Below are positions 35,569 through 45,318 of a stretch of 64,000 bases of DNA, one piece after another. Within the stretch, counting starts at the first letter, position 1; the number at the start of each line of letters is the position of its first letter. Below the pieces are notes generated by a model. It saw nothing but the letters and a program-made list of their open reading frames with translations. It made no database searches and had not been told where the DNA came from. The position numbers and the translations under genes are program-made. Source of the DNA: CAXBNB01 sp049115735 (GTDB taxonomy: Bacteria; Bacteroidota; Bacteroidia; Cytophagales; Cyclobacteriaceae); the NCBI GenBank assembly GCA_049115735.1, contig JAGDZP010000006.1:124001-188000 (forward strand), written 5' to 3'.

Positions 35569-38355
35569 ATGAAATCAGAATTTTTTGAACAAATGAGACA
35601 ACTACCAATCTTTACATTTATTCTATTATTTTCTATAAGTGTTGTCCATTCTACTTTTGCAAATGACATTCTTAAAGTAAAAAACCTTAGAACTGAATAC
35701 CATGAAAACCCAAACGGAATTGATGTAGAAAAACCACGTTTCAGCTGGACGGTGGAAGGTGAAGGAAGAAACCGTTCTCAGTCTGCTTATCAGATTGTGG
35801 TTGCTTCGAGTACTCAAAAATTGAATGCTGGTGATTGGGATATTTGGGACAGTGGCAAAGTCAGTTCCAACAAAACAAATCAGATTGAATATGAAGGTCC
35901 CTCACTTCAGTCCCAATCAAAATATTTTTGGAAAGTAAAAGTATGGGACGAATCAGGTCAGGCATCTGAAAGGAGTGATTCCGCCAAATGGTCCATGGGA
36001 TTGCTGAATTATTCAGACTGGCATGGAAAATTCATCGGATTAAATGTAGGGCACAGGCAGGGCAACATATATGACAGCCTTTATCTGCCTCCGGCACGTT
36101 ACGTCCGAAAGTCCTTTTATATTCAGAAGAAAATAAAGAGGGCCACCGCTTATACTACGGCGTTGGGTTTGTATGAACTGCGTTTGAATGGATTCAAAGT
36201 TGGCGACCAATATTTGCTGCCAGGTTGGACAGATTACAATAAACGCGTTTACTACCAGTCTTTTGATGTTACTGCCAGTTTACAACAAGGAGAAAATGTA
36301 GTTGGAGCCGTTGTGGGAGATGGATGGTATAGCGGCTACATAGCGTATGCGTTGTTCATTAGATTTCAAAAAGTGCGGTCATTCTACGGTGAAAACCCAT
36401 CATTCATGGGACAGATTGTCATTGAATATGAGGATGGTACAAACGAGGTTATTGCCTCTGACGAATCATGGAAGGCCAATGAAGGGGCCATTCGTGAAGC
36501 GGATATACTAATGGGCGAGACCTATGATGCCAGACTGCATAAAAAAGGATGGGATGCTCCTGGGTATGATGATAGCTCATGGCGTAAGCCTCAAATCTAT
36601 ACCTATCCCAATGGACGATTACAGGCATATCCAGGAACGTTAATACAAGAAAGAGAACGGCTAAAAGCTTTAAGTGTGAAAGAACCCAAGCCGGGCACTT
36701 ATGTTTTTGACCTGGGAAAAAACTTTGCAGGAATTCCTGAATTAAAGGTAGAAGGCAATAAAGGAACCAAAGTCCAATTGAAGTTTGGGGAAATACTTAA
36801 TGAAGACGGGACCATTATGACCAAAAACTTGAGGAAGGCTCGGGCTACAGACACTTACATTTTGAATGGTGAAGGAGTAGAGGTGTGGCAGCCAAAATTT
36901 ACTTATCATGGTTTTCAATATGTTGAGGTGACTGGCTTTCCGGGCAAGCCGACTACAGATGCCATCACTGGAATAGTGTTGAGTTCGATAGAAACTGATG
37001 CCAGTACATTCAGTTCTTCCAGTGACATGAACAACAAACTTTATGAAAACATAAAAACCACCCAAAGTGCCAACTTCTTTGAAGTGCCCACAGATTGTCC
37101 TCAGAGAGATGAGCGCTTAGGTTGGACTGGTGATGCACAGACATTCTGTAGATCTGCAACATACAATTCTGATGTATCTGCATTCATGACAAAATTCTTG
37201 ATAGATCTGGATGATGCACAACGCTGGTATGGCGCTTATCCCAACTTTGCACCATTTCCTTTTTCCAGACCTAATCAATATGCCCCGGCTTGGATGGATG
37301 CTGGCGTGATTATTCCATACAATATGTACAAGGTCTATGGCGATACCAGAATTCTGGAATACATGTACCCAGGTATGGAGAAGTTCATGGAATTTCAAGA
37401 GGATGCCAGCACGGATTATCTAAGACCAGGTGGAGGCAACAATTGGGGTGATTGGCTGTCAGTCAATGAAAAAACCAGCCACGACTATATCGGTAGCACA
37501 TTCTACGGCTATGATGCCGACCTGATGGCAAGAATGGCCAAAGCCCTTGGTAAAGATGAAGATCATAAAAAATATAGTGCCCTGTTTGAGAACATAAGAA
37601 AGGCATTTGCTAAAAGGTACATTCTTGAAAATGGCTACACCACAGAAGATACTCAAACAACTTATGCCCTTGCTTTGTATTTCGACCTCTATCCGGACGA
37701 GTCAGCTCAAAAGGGAGCGGACCGATTAGCAGAGAAGATTATAGCCAATGGCAACAAGTTTTCTACAGGTTTTTTAGGTACCAAGCATGTAATGCTGGCA
37801 CTGAGCAAATATGGCTATCATGACCTGGCATTTAAGCTCTTCCAGCAAACCGAGTATCCGAGTTGGGGCTTTTCTGTGAAAAACGGGAGCACTTCTATTT
37901 GGGAACGCTGGAATAGTTATACAAAAAATCCGAAGGATAATTATGCGCTGAATTCTGCAATGAATTCATTTAGTCACTATGCATTTGGGTCAGTTGCGGA
38001 ATGGATGTACTTAAATGCTCTGGGTATAGATTCAGAAGATGCTGGCTATAGAAACATCACCATCAAACCGGCAGTCAGCAAGGAGATGGGCTATATGAAT
38101 GGCAGTTATGATTGCATCAATGGGAAGATAGCATCGAGTTGGAGCTGGAAGGGGAGCCAACTGACTATGAAGGTTACTATACCTGCAAACACCACCGCCA
38201 AAGTGTACATTCCATCTTCGAAACCGTCGGCAATTAAAGAAGGAAAAACCACTTTGAGTAAGGTAGATGGAATCAAGATTTTGGAGTCAGCTGAGAATCA
38301 AGTGGTGGCACAAGTAGGATCTGGAGACTATACTTTCATTACTACGATCAAATAG
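35569..38355 (+). CDS. GH78 alpha-L-rhamnosidase, full length
   Basis: A 928-residue enzyme of standard multidomain GH78 layout. Signal peptide (STFAN, about residue 32); N-terminal fibronectin-like domain with LRTEYHENPNGIDVEKPRFSW; Bac_rhamnosid N domain (YTTALGLYELRLNGFKVGD, LLPGWTDYNKRVYYQSFDVT); then the six-hairpin domain, in which VPTDCPQRDERLGWTGD at about 506-522 holds the acidic catalytic cluster; and a C-terminal beta domain. It should release terminal alpha-L-rhamnose from imported oligosaccharides, probably in the periplasm since there is no lipobox. It lies 51 bp after the GH99-like gene. Confidence 0.95.
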   Translation: MKSEFFEQMRQLPIFTFILLFSISVVHSTFANDILKVKNLRTEYHENPNGIDVEKPRFSWTVEGEGRNRSQSAYQIVVASSTQKLNAGDWDIWDSGKVSSNKTNQIEYEGPSLQSQSKYFWKVKVWDESGQASERSDSAKWSMGLLNYSDWHGKFIGLNVGHRQGNIYDSLYLPPARYVRKSFYIQKKIKRATAYTTALGLYELRLNGFKVGDQYLLPGWTDYNKRVYYQSFDVTASLQQGENVVGAVVGDGWYSGYIAYALFIRFQKVRSFYGENPSFMGQIVIEYEDGTNEVIASDESWKANEGAIREADILMGETYDARLHKKGWDAPGYDDSSWRKPQIYTYPNGRLQAYPGTLIQERERLKALSVKEPKPGTYVFDLGKNFAGIPELKVEGNKGTKVQLKFGEILNEDGTIMTKNLRKARATDTYILNGEGVEVWQPKFTYHGFQYVEVTGFPGKPTTDAITGIVLSSIETDASTFSSSSDMNNKLYENIKTTQSANFFEVPTDCPQRDERLGWTGDAQTFCRSATYNSDVSAFMTKFLIDLDDAQRWYGAYPNFAPFPFSRPNQYAPAWMDAGVIIPYNMYKVYGDTRILEYMYPGMEKFMEFQEDASTDYLRPGGGNNWGDWLSVNEKTSHDYIGSTFYGYDADLMARMAKALGKDEDHKKYSALFENIRKAFAKRYILENGYTTEDTQTTYALALYFDLYPDESAQKGADRLAEKIIANGNKFSTGFLGTKHVMLALSKYGYHDLAFKLFQQTEYPSWGFSVKNGSTSIWERWNSYTKNPKDNYALNSAMNSFSHYAFGSVAEWMYLNALGIDSEDAGYRNITIKPAVSKEMGYMNGSYDCINGKIASSWSWKGSQLTMKVTIPANTTAKVYIPSSKPSAIKEGKTTLSKVDGIKILESAENQVVAQVGSGDYTFITTIK

Positions 38356-38442
38356 TCAAATCAGATTGTAGGCAATAGGAAGGAATCCCTTTCCACAAGA
38401 ACGATATGAAATATTAGGTAAAGGCTCAAGGCCATTTGTCTT

Positions 38443-40014
38443 ATGAAGCATCAGAAGAGAACAATTATGGAATGGGTCAGACTATTGTGTTTTGGAATCA
38501 CTTTGTTGATTCTGTTGTCTTTGCTCAAGAGTGGTCTGGCCTTTGGACAACTATCTGTCAATTTTGATCAAAAATTGCGGGATTGGGATGGTTTCGGTAT
38601 CAACTACGTCGAGACCTGTAACCTAAGGGATTTTGATAAGTATTTGGAAACCCCTCAGGAGTACGGTGGTCTGAGTACGCTTTCAGAGGCAAAGCGAAAG
38701 GAGATACTTGATCTGATTTTCAGTTCAGACGGATTAAGGCCCGGCCTTGTAAAGATGTTTCTCGATCCATTCCATGAAAGGGAAAAAGGCCAATATGATC
38801 ATGAAACGACTACTCAATGGATGAGGTACTTTGTGCACGAAGGGTTGAAAATGACCAGGGCACAGGGAGGAGATTTACAGATCATTACTACCATGTACGG
38901 TCCACCAGCATGGGCTACAAAACAGCGCGTCATTCGTGGACGTGATTTAGATCCAGCAGAAAAAGAAAATGTGGCTATGTACATGATTCATTGGGCCAAA
39001 TACTTAATTGAGAATGAAGGGTTTCCAGTGAAGTATATTTCCCTGCACAATGAAGGTGCCCAATGGATCACCTGGGATGATGATGGCTACTCAAAATGGC
39101 TTCATAGCGACTACAATTTGTGGTGGCCTATTCCACAAATAGTTGACTTTCTAAAATTTATGCCACCAATGATGGCTGAGCATGGATTGACAGATGTAGG
39201 GTTGACGAATGGGGAGTTCTGTATTTGGGAAAACAAAGCTGATAGACCTTACATGTTTCCTGATGTGGCCAAAGGAATCAAGGATGACGCGTTGGCGCAC
39301 AAAAACTTAGGACTAATTTCAAACCACGGATTTGCTCACGACTTGAGCTGGGTGAGTAGTCGAGGTTCTAACATGCTACGCTCGGGTAGGTCTGATTTGC
39401 ACGCTTGGACTACCTCCAAAACAGTTGACCCACCTATTTGGTGGAATGAAGCAGGAAGTGTTGAATTGATACGGTCCAATATTTATGATGCCAAAGTAAA
39501 TGGTTTAATACCCTGGGCTATTATTCAATCTGATCCCTTCAGTGAAGTTGATCCGGATTTGAAACCCAATTGGGCTGGCCTTAATGGAGAAAATACGGCA
39601 GAAACAGAAAACAGCCCGAATTGGGTGGGGACAGCAATCTGGGTTGATCGTAAGGGTGGCTTTCAGGTTTTACCGGGATACTACAAACTGAAACAGGTTT
39701 ATTGTGCCGGGCAGCCTGGGATGGCAGTGGCTAATGTTCAATCGGACGATTCAGATATTGGGTTGATCGCCTTTGCACAGAATGGCACTGAAAACCCAGA
39801 TGCGATTGTGGTAAACAACATCGGTAAATCAAGCCGGGCAATATCAGTGAATGTAACCGGAACAGAGAACCTAACCTGGGATGGGTTTATGACGCATCCT
39901 GATGGTGCTAAGTTTTATGAACCTATTGGAAAGGTTTCACTAGTGAGTGGTAAGCTTAATTATACCATACCACCGAAATCTACCATTACCTTTTTTGCAA
40001 CTGATACTAAATAA
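38443..40014 (+). CDS. GH30-like (clan GH-A) glycoside hydrolase
   Basis: A 523-residue secreted protein. After the signal segment (ending near LAFGQ, residue 36), the mature part starts with a GFGINYVE motif like the GFG of GH30. A TIM barrel follows with YISLHNEGAQ, where Glu204 fits the acid/base, and PPIWWNEAGS, where Glu336 fits the nucleophile. A small C-terminal beta-domain ends the protein (SRAISVNVTG, then IPPKSTITFFA), as in GH30 and other clan A enzymes. The subfamily and substrate are open; GH30 includes exo-beta-glycosidases and endoxylanases. The start could also be the internal ATG at 38467. It lies between a GH78 and a GH43 in one operon. Confidence 0.75.
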   Translation: MKHQKRTIMEWVRLLCFGITLLILLSLLKSGLAFGQLSVNFDQKLRDWDGFGINYVETCNLRDFDKYLETPQEYGGLSTLSEAKRKEILDLIFSSDGLRPGLVKMFLDPFHEREKGQYDHETTTQWMRYFVHEGLKMTRAQGGDLQIITTMYGPPAWATKQRVIRGRDLDPAEKENVAMYMIHWAKYLIENEGFPVKYISLHNEGAQWITWDDDGYSKWLHSDYNLWWPIPQIVDFLKFMPPMMAEHGLTDVGLTNGEFCIWENKADRPYMFPDVAKGIKDDALAHKNLGLISNHGFAHDLSWVSSRGSNMLRSGRSDLHAWTTSKTVDPPIWWNEAGSVELIRSNIYDAKVNGLIPWAIIQSDPFSEVDPDLKPNWAGLNGENTAETENSPNWVGTAIWVDRKGGFQVLPGYYKLKQVYCAGQPGMAVANVQSDDSDIGLIAFAQNGTENPDAIVVNNIGKSSRAISVNVTGTENLTWDGFMTHPDGAKFYEPIGKVSLVSGKLNYTIPPKSTITFFATDTK

Positions 40015-40056
40015 TAAATGAAACTGAAGAGTCGGTATTTATCCGAATCAGAACTT

Positions 40057-41367
40057 ATGAAAAAGATTAGCTTATTGTTGTCATTAGTGCTACTGGCCTC
40101 ACTAGGGAAGGCCCAAAATCCCATATCACCGCCGGGAATATATATAGCTGACCCTTCAGCCAGGGTGTGGAAAGATGGCAAATTATATATCTATGGTTCC
40201 GCGGACGAGTCAGTTGATTACTGGTGTTCGCATACCCATCATGCCTTGTCGACTGATGATATGCTGAATTGGACATTGCATAAAGACTACTATCAATCGA
40301 AGGGACCTGAGGACAAGGTGCCCTATACCGATAACGTGCTCTATGCCCCCGATGCGATTTACAAGGATGGGAAGTACTATTTATACTACTGTATCAGTCA
40401 TCCAACCAAACCTGAAGGGGTGGCGATTTCTGATCACCCGATCAAGGGGTTTTCAAAAGGACAAGCCATAGACCTGCATGGCTATGAGCAGATTGATCCT
40501 GCCGCTTTTGTTGATGATGACGGTACGGCCTATTATCTCTGGGGTCAGTTTACGCTGAAAATGGCCAAACTGAACGATGATATGTTGTCTATCGATCCTA
40601 CGACTATTAAGGATAGCGTCTTGACGGAAAGTAGGGACTATTTTCATGAAGGGTCGTATTTGACTAAGAGAAATGGCATTTATTACATGGTATATGCTCA
40701 TCTAGACAAAGCGCATCGTCCAACGCAAATAGGATATGCCACAAGTACCAGTCCAATGGGGCCATACAAATATGGTGGAGTAATCATCGATAATGAACAC
40801 TCAGATCCTGAAGTATGGAACAATCACGGTTCGATGATAGAGTACAAGGATCAATGGTATATTTTTTACCATCGTTCAACTCACGGAACTGTGAGAATGC
40901 GAAAGGCCTGCGTCGAGCCTATTTTCTTCAATGAGGACGGCAGTATTGACGAAGTAGAAATGACCACCCAGGGTGCTGGTCCTCCTTTAAATCCTAAAAA
41001 CATAATTGACGCTGAAAGAGCCTGTACGCTTCATGGCAAAGTGAGAATAGTTGCCGAAGGAAAAAGCAATGAAATATTGACTGGTATAAAGCCGCAAGAC
41101 CGGGCAGTGTATAAATACCTGCAGTTCTCGGGAACTGAAAAAACGCTAAAGATTCGAGCCAAGGGAAAAGGGTCTGGTGGTAAAATTCATGTTACCCTGG
41201 ATAGTCCCTGGAATCCTCCGATATCAACCGTAGAGGTTCCTGCTGGAAGCGATTGGAAAGTGGCAAGTGCCAAAATTCAGTCGACTACTGGCAAACATGC
41301 TGTCTGGTTGATTTTTGATGCTAAAGAAGGTAATGGGTTGTCGGTCGATTGGTACCAATTTGAATAG
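40057..41367 (+). CDS. GH43-family glycosidase with C-terminal CBM6-like module
   Basis: A 436-residue enzyme counted from the ATG at 40057, which gives a clean signal peptide (MKKISLLLSLVLLASLGKAQ); an in-frame ATG at 40018 would add 13 charged residues. The five-bladed propeller shows the GH43 triad: Asp32 in IADPSARVW as base, Asp147 in EQIDPAAFVDDDG as modulator, and Glu198 in FHEGSYL as acid. The C-terminal 120 residues (AVYKYLQFSGTEKTLKIRAK to WYQFE) look like CBM6. GH43 enzymes act on arabinose-, xylose- or galactose-type linkages. The set suggests side chains other than rhamnose in the target glycan. Confidence 0.92.
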   Translation: MKKISLLLSLVLLASLGKAQNPISPPGIYIADPSARVWKDGKLYIYGSADESVDYWCSHTHHALSTDDMLNWTLHKDYYQSKGPEDKVPYTDNVLYAPDAIYKDGKYYLYYCISHPTKPEGVAISDHPIKGFSKGQAIDLHGYEQIDPAAFVDDDGTAYYLWGQFTLKMAKLNDDMLSIDPTTIKDSVLTESRDYFHEGSYLTKRNGIYYMVYAHLDKAHRPTQIGYATSTSPMGPYKYGGVIIDNEHSDPEVWNNHGSMIEYKDQWYIFYHRSTHGTVRMRKACVEPIFFNEDGSIDEVEMTTQGAGPPLNPKNIIDAERACTLHGKVRIVAEGKSNEILTGIKPQDRAVYKYLQFSGTEKTLKIRAKGKGSGGKIHVTLDSPWNPPISTVEVPAGSDWKVASAKIQSTTGKHAVWLIFDAKEGNGLSVDWYQFE

Positions 41368-41374
41368 AATCAAA

Positions 41375-44300
41375 ATGAAAGAATATTATAATATGATTTC
41401 GCATAAATGGATAGCATTCACTGTTGTGATGATTTTTTCAATTGGGCTGGCATGGGGTCAATCCCCACTGACTTTTGATTTGGACAATACCAATCACATC
41501 GAAGCAAAGGAGCTCTCAAAAGGAACCTATCAGTTTGTGACCAAGGGAAACGACCCCTACGTGCAGACCTCAACTTTGGAACGCAACCTGCGCAAAGGCG
41601 AGCAGATACTTTCCTTTGAGTATTTCTGTACCAAAGGACTCAATCACATCCAGCTTTTTTTCAGGCCGGAAGATGATCTGAACTTCAACAAGTTGGTGAA
41701 AAGGGTGGGAGCAGCAGAAGGTTGGGTTTCCTACACTATTGATATTGGTGACTTTTTGTACGACTGGGGAGAAACCGGGGATCGTTTGCGCATTGATTTT
41801 GGTAGTAAACCTGATGTGACACTTCAGATACGCAACCTGCAAATCAGGAATATGACTGCCCGTGAATTGGAGATCGCTGAGAATAAGGCAAGAAAAAAGA
41901 GGCAGGAAGCATTAGTGGAAGAGCATCTTAGAACTTACTTCTCGACAGAATACTCATCTAAAATCGACAATGTAAGTGTCACTGAAAATACTGTAGAAAT
42001 TTCTGGAAGTGTTCAAGGTGATCAGGCAATTCTAGTAGAGATCAGTCCTGATATGGATGTTACTGAAGAGCAGAATTTTTTCTTCAAACAGCCTGTTGCA
42101 GAAGGCAATTTGAGTGTCAAATTAGACCGCTACATCGAGCGAGAAGGAAGAAAATATGATCGGCTGCTTTCCAAATGGACGCTCATGCGCAAAGATGAGA
42201 ACGACAGTCTGGTGTTAATCTCACATGCCCGCTATGTTGATTCCATACAACCGAAATATCAATTACCAAACGAACAAGCCACAAGCAAAAAAGGCCTAGG
42301 AGGATTCAGTTTTGGCCGTGGACATGTCGAGGATTTGGATGAATTGGACATCAAAAGTGCGACCATCAATATTTGGTTTACCCGGTTCATGTTTACCAAA
42401 CCAGCTCCAGACCGGATCGAACATGTCTATAATGGCAAGTCATGGTATTTTAGAAAAAAGGAGGTAGGCGGCTTTGACGAAACTTTTAGGGCTACCGCAG
42501 AGAAAAACATTATTACAGCAGCGATACTATTGGTATCAAAAGCCGAACAATGTCCCGATCCTGAAATTGGAAAGATGCTTCAGCATCCTGATATGGATCC
42601 AGCGGGTATCTACAGTATGCCCAATATGACCAATCCGGCGAGTGTAGAATGTTATGCCGCGGCACTGGATTTTCTGGCCAGTAGATATAGTCGTGAGGAC
42701 AAAATATACGGTAGGATCAATCACTGGATCATGCACAACGAAGTGGATGCCGGATGGGTGTGGACCAATATGGGTGAAAAAACGGAACTGATTTTCATGG
42801 ATACTTATATCAAATCTATGAGGATGTGTTACAATATTGCAAGAAGCTACAATCCTTTTTCAGAGGTGTTTGTTACCCTGACGCACTATTGGGCCTGGAC
42901 GTCCCACCCGCAGTTTTACCCCTCAAAAAACCTGATGGAGATCCTGCTTAACTATACCCGGGTAGAGGGCGATTTTGAATGGGCAGTGGCGCAGCATCCT
43001 TATCCAGAGAGTCTTTTTGAGCCCAAAACATGGCTCGATCAAAAAGTTGATTTTACGTACAATAGTCCGCTCATTACCTTTAAAAACATAGAAGTACTGG
43101 ACTCCTGGATCAAACAGCCAGAAGTCTTATACAAGGGGAAGAAAAAAAGGACGCTTTGGCTTTCTGAAAACGGCACCAACTCAAAAACATATTCAGAGCA
43201 GGACTTAAAAGAACAAGCTGCCGGATTTGCTTACACCTGGAATAAGCTAAAAAGACTGGACGGAATTGATGGATTTCAGTGGCACAACTGGTTCGATCAC
43301 AGGGGAGAAGGAGGGCTCAGGATAGGTTTGAGGCGTTTTCCGGATGATGAAGAAGACCCGGGCGGGAAAAAACCAGTTTGGTATGCGTACCAGGCAGCCG
43401 ATAGGGAAAATGAGGATGAAGTTTTTGACCAATACAAATCCCTGATTGGTATTGAGGACTGGGATCAGCTCAATTTTATTGGAGATGTAAACCCAGACGT
43501 TCGTGAGAAGTCCTATCGGGATATAAAAGCAGACACCTGGGTAGCTGCTGATGCCCTGGGTAGAGAATTACCTAACTATGAAGAAGTCGGCCCACAAAAG
43601 GATGATCGCTATGTCGGCATGTTTTATTTCATGACCCACCTCAACGAAGGAAAGCCCGGGCCATTCGATGTGACTAAGATTAAGGCAGAGAACCCAACCA
43701 ATCCCCAATGGGGAAAGGGGGCACATTATTGGGGGGAGCCTGAAATCGGATATTATCAAAACAATGAAAAATGGGCTATCAGACGTCATGCATACCAACT
43801 GGCGGATGCTGGTGTTGATGTTATTATTTTCGATGTGACCAATAACAGAACCTATCCGGATGTCTATCTGAATGTCTGTGAGGTATGGAGGGAAATGCGA
43901 GCTGCTGGTGAAAAAACTCCTGATATTGCTTTCCTTGGAAGTGAAATTTCAGTCAATAAACTTTGGGACGACTTCTATAAGAAAGGGATGTATCCTGAGC
44001 TGTGGTTTATGTGGAAGGGCAAGCCCCTATTGCTCTATGGCCAGCATGAGATACCATCCAGAAACAAGGTCAACGACATTGAGTTTTCTAACGAAATCAA
44101 AAAGTTCTTTAGCCTGAGGCAAAGTTGGGCCTGGACATCATTGCCCTGGTATGATGAGGGCAAGGATGAATGGCCATGGATAGATCACTTTCCCCAAACA
44201 ATAGGATGGCACGAAAATGCTAATAAACCTGAACAAGTACCTGTGGCTGCTGCACAGCATCCGCTATCAAATATAGGGAGGAGCTTTCATCAGTTTCATC

Positions 44301-45250
44301 AGCCGGAAACAAATGAATATGACTTAACACCTTTTACCGATCAAGGACTCTTTTTTCAGGAGCAATGGGATCATGCCTTGGAGGTAGACCCGGAGTTCAT
44401 TTTTGTGACAGGCTGGAATGAATGGTCCGCCGGTCAGCAGGTAATGAAAGAACCAGTCAACGAAAATTTAAAGAAGTGGAAATTCTATCCAGGCGCCCAT
44501 TTGGGAAAGGCCGGGAAACCACTCAAAGTAGGGGACACCTATTTCATCGATCAGTATAACCAGGAGTTTAGCCGGGACATAGAACCCATGAAAGGTGGGC
44601 ATACCGATAACTACTACTATCAGCTTGTGGCGAATGTGCGAAAATACAAAGGAGTTAGAAAACCACAGGAGGTCGAACAAAAAGTGACCATTGATGTTGG
44701 AGGAAGCTTCGATCAGTGGAGTGGGATAGAGGCAGTTTACCACGACCATATTGGAGATGTAGCTCACCGGGACAGCAGAGGTGATAGGATGGCAGGAGCG
44801 TACATCAACACGACGGGTCGAAATGACATCATTGAAAGCAGAGTCACCCATGATGACGACAATATCTACTTCTATGTGAAAGCCGGCAAAGCATTAAACA
44901 GTCACAATGACAATAATTGGATGTTGCTTTTTATTAATACCGACCAAAATCAAACAACAGGATGGGAAGGTTATGATTTCCTGATAAACGCTGAAATACT
45001 CTCCGACAAAACCACCAAACTGAAACAATACAAAAAGGGAAAATGGAAAGACTTGGGTGAGTTGGCTTATAAATATGACGGTAATGAACTTATGTTGAAA
45101 GTTTCAAAGTCACTGCTGGGAGTGGAAAAATTGCAGTTCGATTTTCACTGGGCTGACAACATTCAACAGTTGAATGACATCACAGAGTTTTTTAACAGTG
45201 GCGATAGCGCCCCAGATAGAAGGTTTAACTACAGGTTTGATGAGGATTGA
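41375..45250 (+). CDS. Fusion of DUF5722 glycosidase-like, GH99-like and CBM9-like modules
   Basis: A 1291-residue secreted protein counted from the ATG at 41375; the longer ORF from 41315 overlaps the previous gene and lacks a proper signal. Signal peptide ends near AWGQ. Residues to about 190 are a carbohydrate-binding-like sandwich. Residues about 190-680 match DUF5722, a clan A-like barrel, with MHNEVDAGW (Glu456) and LSENGTN (Glu598) as candidate catalytic acids. From about 745 to 1090 a GH99-like barrel follows: the terminal GWNEWSAG is kept, but the FDWY site reads FDVTNN. The last 190 residues (VTIDVGG..W to the end) look like CBM9. Two enzyme modules on one chain suggest sequential cuts. 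Confidence 0.75.
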   Translation: MKEYYNMISHKWIAFTVVMIFSIGLAWGQSPLTFDLDNTNHIEAKELSKGTYQFVTKGNDPYVQTSTLERNLRKGEQILSFEYFCTKGLNHIQLFFRPEDDLNFNKLVKRVGAAEGWVSYTIDIGDFLYDWGETGDRLRIDFGSKPDVTLQIRNLQIRNMTARELEIAENKARKKRQEALVEEHLRTYFSTEYSSKIDNVSVTENTVEISGSVQGDQAILVEISPDMDVTEEQNFFFKQPVAEGNLSVKLDRYIEREGRKYDRLLSKWTLMRKDENDSLVLISHARYVDSIQPKYQLPNEQATSKKGLGGFSFGRGHVEDLDELDIKSATINIWFTRFMFTKPAPDRIEHVYNGKSWYFRKKEVGGFDETFRATAEKNIITAAILLVSKAEQCPDPEIGKMLQHPDMDPAGIYSMPNMTNPASVECYAAALDFLASRYSREDKIYGRINHWIMHNEVDAGWVWTNMGEKTELIFMDTYIKSMRMCYNIARSYNPFSEVFVTLTHYWAWTSHPQFYPSKNLMEILLNYTRVEGDFEWAVAQHPYPESLFEPKTWLDQKVDFTYNSPLITFKNIEVLDSWIKQPEVLYKGKKKRTLWLSENGTNSKTYSEQDLKEQAAGFAYTWNKLKRLDGIDGFQWHNWFDHRGEGGLRIGLRRFPDDEEDPGGKKPVWYAYQAADRENEDEVFDQYKSLIGIEDWDQLNFIGDVNPDVREKSYRDIKADTWVAADALGRELPNYEEVGPQKDDRYVGMFYFMTHLNEGKPGPFDVTKIKAENPTNPQWGKGAHYWGEPEIGYYQNNEKWAIRRHAYQLADAGVDVIIFDVTNNRTYPDVYLNVCEVWREMRAAGEKTPDIAFLGSEISVNKLWDDFYKKGMYPELWFMWKGKPLLLYGQHEIPSRNKVNDIEFSNEIKKFFSLRQSWAWTSLPWYDEGKDEWPWIDHFPQTIGWHENANKPEQVPVAAAQHPLSNIGRSFHQFHQPETNEYDLTPFTDQGLFFQEQWDHALEVDPEFIFVTGWNEWSAGQQVMKEPVNENLKKWKFYPGAHLGKAGKPLKVGDTYFIDQYNQEFSRDIEPMKGGHTDNYYYQLVANVRKYKGVRKPQEVEQKVTIDVGGSFDQWSGIEAVYHDHIGDVAHRDSRGDRMAGAYINTTGRNDIIESRVTHDDDNIYFYVKAGKALNSHNDNNWMLLFINTDQNQTTGWEGYDFLINAEILSDKTTKLKQYKKGKWKDLGELAYKYDGNELMLKVSKSLLGVEKLQFDFHWADNIQQLNDITEFFNSGDSAPDRRFNYRFDED

Positions 45251-45318
45251 AAATAAGATATAATGAAAGCCAAGTCAAGGCCAATTGAGACACTAAAGAA
45301 TACTTAAAATATAATGAT

